Shown here piece by piece: positions 61,575 through 64,000 of a DNA stretch of 64,000 nucleotides. The position numbers and the translations under genes were made by a program. Numbering within the stretch: the stretch's first letter is position 1; each line of letters opens with the position of its first letter. The notes below the pieces were generated by a model. That model saw only the letters and a list, made by a program, of their open reading frames with translations. It was not told where the DNA came from and did no database searches. The stretch comes from Lachnospiraceae bacterium AB2028 (GTDB taxonomy: Bacteria; Bacillota; Clostridia; Lachnospirales; Lachnospiraceae), in the NCBI GenBank assembly GCA_000621425.1, contig JHYJ01000006.1, positions 1 to 64,000 on the forward strand. Direction: 5' to 3'.

Positions 61575-62759
61575 ATGGATTTGGATTATATGAGTGAAAT
61601 TGATACGGAAAAGAAGGGCAAAGAAACCAAGAATCCCGGCGGAAACGGTGATGGAAAGAAAAACACCCCTGAAAAAAAAGGCGGTCGCAGAAGGAGACCG
61701 CTGATCACAATCTGCAATCTTTTGGGATTTGCCGTTATTACTTTGGCAATACTTACCGTAGTTGCACTTGCCGGAAAGAAAAAGAGTGATGAGCGGGCGG
61801 AGAAGGCAGAGGCTGAACTGGCTGCACTGCAGGAAGAATACGCAGGAATAGATGTTGAAAAACTGGCATATGATGCCAGATTGGAAGGCGTCGCGGAAGG
61901 CCGGCAGGAAGTAAAGGATTCTATACGGATCGAGCTTACGGAAAAAGGGTCATCCATAAATGATGTGATAAGGAAACTCTATCCGGAATATCTGATATTT
62001 ATGTCGGGGGGCGGATATCATTTTGTTCCTGTTGATGAGTCGATCCCAAGAAACAATTATTCACATAGTGATTTTGCTATGTCTGATAGTGGAATGATGG
62101 AGTATGTGGGTGATTCGGATGTGGAGATTGTTCATGTTATCGATGTTTCCAAGCACCAGGGCGTTGTTGACTGGGAGGAAGTGGCTGATGCCGGTGTTGA
62201 GTATGCCATGATAAGAGTGGGATTCAGGGGCTATGGCAGTGGAGCTATAGTAACGGATGATTATTTCGAAGATAATATCCAGGGGGCTCGTAAGGCAGGG
62301 ATAAAGGTCGGTGTATATTTTTATACCCAGGCGATAGATGAGGACGAAGGCAGGGAAGAGGCTGAGTTTGTTATTGATGCAATAAGCCCATATAAGATTG
62401 AGCTGCCGGTTGCGATAGATGTGGAACGACCTGATGACAGTACAGCAAGGGGCAATCAGATAACCAGGGAAGTCAGGACAGAAGCTGTAAAGGCATTTTG
62501 CGAGTGTATAGAAGATGCCGGTTATGAACCTATGATATACGGCGGAACAAATACTTTTGCGGAGATGCTTGATATAAAGGAAGTTTATTCATATCCGGTC
62601 TGGTATGCTTTTTACAACAATTATATGTACTATCCCTATCCCGTAAGAATGTGGCAGTACAGTACAGATGGTTCGGTTCCGGGCATAAAGGTCAATGTGG
62701 ACATGAATGTCTGGATGATAGAGCCTGAAGAAGATGAGGAAGGTACATCTGAAGAATAA
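61575..62759 (+). CDS. Membrane-anchored GH25 lysozyme
   Basis: This 394-residue protein has a basic, Gly/Lys-rich cytoplasmic start, one transmembrane helix at about 47-68, a coiled-coil linker (about 70-125) and a C-terminal glycosyl hydrolase 25 domain (about 190-385). Key residues are in HVIDVSKHQGVVDWEEV, YAMIRVGFRGYG, GVYFYTQAI and the catalytic acids in PVAIDVERPDD. It ends in MWQYSTDGSVPGI and VDMNVW. GH25 enzymes cut the MurNAc-GlcNAc bond. The in-frame ATG at 61590 is an alternative start. A long acidic tail closes the protein. Confidence 0.9.
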   Translation: MDLDYMSEIDTEKKGKETKNPGGNGDGKKNTPEKKGGRRRRPLITICNLLGFAVITLAILTVVALAGKKKSDERAEKAEAELAALQEEYAGIDVEKLAYDARLEGVAEGRQEVKDSIRIELTEKGSSINDVIRKLYPEYLIFMSGGGYHFVPVDESIPRNNYSHSDFAMSDSGMMEYVGDSDVEIVHVIDVSKHQGVVDWEEVADAGVEYAMIRVGFRGYGSGAIVTDDYFEDNIQGARKAGIKVGVYFYTQAIDEDEGREEAEFVIDAISPYKIELPVAIDVERPDDSTARGNQITREVRTEAVKAFCECIEDAGYEPMIYGGTNTFAEMLDIKEVYSYPVWYAFYNNYMYYPYPVRMWQYSTDGSVPGIKVNVDMNVWMIEPEEDEEGTSEE

Positions 62760-62831
62760 GGGGAGATCCTTTCTGCATCGGAAATACTCATCGTTGGGGG
62801 AATAACCGGTATTAAAAACTAAGTATGGGAA

Positions 62832-62867
62832 AAAGAGTCTGCATTTGCAAGCAGGCTCTTTTTTTGG
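62832..62867 (+). terminator. Terminator after the GH25 gene
   Basis: AAAGAGTCTGC and GCAGGCTCTTT enclose an 8-nt loop and are followed by a T run. Confidence 0.9.
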
Positions 62868-62879
62868 TATTATGTTATA

Positions 62880-63476
62880 TTGTTATATTATGCCCGAACT
62901 ATGTTTTGGGATAGAGAAATAATTAATAAGATGGCTGATAATATGGATACAGAAGAAAAAAAAGAGGAACAGGAAAATACTGAAGAAATTGCGAGTCCAA
63001 GTGAACTGCGATTTACCGTAAATATGACGAGCAAAGTGCTTTATGATTTCCTGCTCTATCATGCATATACAAAGGTATCGGGGATACTGTCGGTGTGCTT
63101 TGGCGCTGCAGGAGTGATATTTTATTTCAGGTTTGGGGAGATCATGTATCTGGCCCTTGGTGTGCTGCTGATACTGTATCTGCCTGTTAACCTGTGGTAC
63201 AGATCTAAGGTACAGATGATGAACCCGGTGTTTAAGAAACCTATAACCTATGATATAAGCGCAGATGGGATTTCTGTTTTTCAGGATGGCGAGAGCGGAA
63301 AGGTCAGCTGGGATCAGTGCACCAAGGCTGTTTCCACAAAGCAGAGCATCATAGTGTATACGGGCAAATTAAATGCATCAATATTTCCGAGAAAAGAACT
63401 GGGAGATGACCTGTCGGCGCTTATGGCTCTTATCGGAAAATATATGGAGCCTAAAAGGGTAAAGATAAGGTTTTAA
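62880..63476 (+). CDS. YcxB-like membrane protein
   Basis: This protein of up to 198 residues has an acidic N-terminus, two membrane helices (about 75-92 and 95-112) and a C-terminal PH-like domain (ITYDISADGISVFQDGESGK, then SWDQCTKAVSTKQSIIVYTG) typical of YcxB. ATG 62880 has no clear ribosome binding site. ATG 62931 (residue 18) and ATG 62943 are possible starts. tsaE follows in 16 nt. Confidence 0.7.
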   Translation: MLYYARTMFWDREIINKMADNMDTEEKKEEQENTEEIASPSELRFTVNMTSKVLYDFLLYHAYTKVSGILSVCFGAAGVIFYFRFGEIMYLALGVLLILYLPVNLWYRSKVQMMNPVFKKPITYDISADGISVFQDGESGKVSWDQCTKAVSTKQSIIVYTGKLNASIFPRKELGDDLSALMALIGKYMEPKRVKIRF

Positions 63477-63492
63477 AACGGGGCGAAGGATT

Positions 63493-63927
63493 ATGAGAGA
63501 AAAAATAATAGAAACTTTCAGCCCTGGGGAGACTTTTGATATCGGGGTGCAGCTGGGACAGGATGCAAAGCCCGGTGATGTCATAACCCTTTATGCTGAT
63601 ATGGGCTGCGGAAAAACGGTATTAGCCCAGGGGATAGCAAAGGGGCTGGGAATAGATGAGCATGTGAATTCCCCGACATTTACTATCGTGCAGGTATACG
63701 GAGGGGGACGGTTGCCCTTTTATCACTTTGATGTTTACCGCATAGAGGATCCTGAGGAAATGCAGGAAGTTGGCTTTGATGACTATATCTTCGGACAGGG
63801 CGTGTGCATGATAGAGTGGGCAGAGCTTATTGAAGACATACTGCCGGATAATGCCAAGCGGATCACTATAGAAAAAGACCCGGACAAAGGCAACGATTAT
63901 CGAAGGATAAAGATAAGTGCAGATTAA
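63493..63927 (+). CDS. tsaE: tRNA t6A biosynthesis ATPase TsaE
   Basis: This 144-residue P-loop ATPase has DVITLYADMGCGKTVLAQGI (Walker A), NSPTFTIVQVYGGG and the acidic FYHFDVYRIEDPEEM, then CMIEWAELIEDILP. TsaE drives turnover of the TsaB-TsaD complex, which makes threonylcarbamoyl-adenosine at position 37 of ANN-reading tRNAs. The tsaB start is 18 nt downstream. MtaB at 6388-7869 acts on the same modified base. Confidence 0.94.
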   Translation: MREKIIETFSPGETFDIGVQLGQDAKPGDVITLYADMGCGKTVLAQGIAKGLGIDEHVNSPTFTIVQVYGGGRLPFYHFDVYRIEDPEEMQEVGFDDYIFGQGVCMIEWAELIEDILPDNAKRITIEKDPDKGNDYRRIKISAD

Positions 63928-63945
63928 ACAATGGGCGAGGGATCT

Positions 63946-64000
63946 ATGAACCTTATTGCAATTGATTCAAGTGGAATGACAGCGACAGTATCGCTGATGC
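63946..64000 (+). CDS. tsaB: tRNA t6A biosynthesis protein TsaB (partial, window end)
   Basis: ATG 63946 with GCGAGGGA upstream starts MNLIAIDSSGMTATVSLM, the N-terminal ASKHA nucleotide-binding strand of TsaB (LAIDTS-type). It runs off the window. Identity is supported by tsaE immediately before it. Confidence 0.8.
   Translation, partial: MNLIAIDSSGMTATVSLM

Overview
The window looks like a chromosomal segment of a Gram-positive anaerobe of the Lachnospiraceae, close to the Butyrivibrio/Coprococcus type of butyrate producer. The reasons are the ptb-buk pair for terminal butyrate formation, the GGGtGRT protein with its NifU-like partner, a type III glutamine synthetase, a DUF4250 protein, the IreB-RuvX-DUF1292-MltG-TrmR-TrhP gene order typical of Firmicutes, and strong AGGAGG ribosome binding sites. 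No rRNA genes and no CRISPR array were seen. One complete tRNA gene, tRNA-Gln(CUG), was found.

Layout. 1-4.4 kb: the tail of an IS110-type transposase, then a hybrid histidine kinase that seems to have lost its N-terminus, a LytTR response regulator and thiI. 4.4-6.2 kb (minus strand): an HPr-like protein without the active-site His and a secreted NlpC/P60 hydrolase. 6.4-13.6 kb: a tRNA-modification and RNA-metabolism run (mtaB, ireB, ruvX, DUF1292, RNase J, ylbF, MltG-like, trmR, trhP). 14-21.7 kb: glnN, HAD phosphatase, hup, rqcP, divIC/ftsB, tilS, hpt, ftsH. 21.7-27.3 kb: a cluster of palindromic repeats, then the NifU-like/GGGtGRT pair, a DUF4250 gene, gpmI and a zinc-ribbon membrane protein.

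27.4-33.1 kb is the accessory region and the most interesting part. An intact tRNA-Gln gene is followed by three direct repeats of about 125-200 bp. Each ends in a copy of the tRNA-Gln 3' part (anticodon arm to 3' end) preceded by about 80 bp of conserved non-tRNA sequence. The repeats cut the region into three small modules with no recombinase gene: (1) a PAS-GGDEF-PAS protein plus a gene remnant; (2) a type III toxin-antitoxin locus, with promoter, two 39-nt antitoxin RNA repeats, terminator and a toxN/abiQ-like toxin interrupted by one in-frame stop; (3) a membrane protein with HELIH plus the C-terminal part of a DUF3800 protein. This resembles serial accretion of small integrase-less elements at one tRNA site. 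The third copy is itself interrupted by a 54-bp GC-rich palindromic insert.

33.2-47.6 kb: an M13 lipoprotein peptidase, a membrane class III nucleotide cyclase, a small protein under a consensus LexA box, a lipoprotein, a TetR regulator divergent from an HXXEE membrane protein, TM2 and zinc-ribbon membrane proteins, a translationally coupled membrane GGDEF/solute-binding-protein pair, CvfB, a YjfB motility-associated protein and several unknowns. 47.8-53.6 kb: a CdaR regulator, then ftsE (with a long acidic N-terminal extension), ftsX, a coiled-coil M23 hydrolase and a CtpA protease, which together form an FtsEX-controlled peptidoglycan hydrolase module. 53.6-64 kb: ptb-buk, secA, prfB (without the programmed frameshift), a minus-strand group (DUF975, a small HExxH protein, a membrane protein), GH25 lysozyme, a YcxB-like protein, tsaE and the start of tsaB.

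All assignments were made by reading the sequence; no database search was run.
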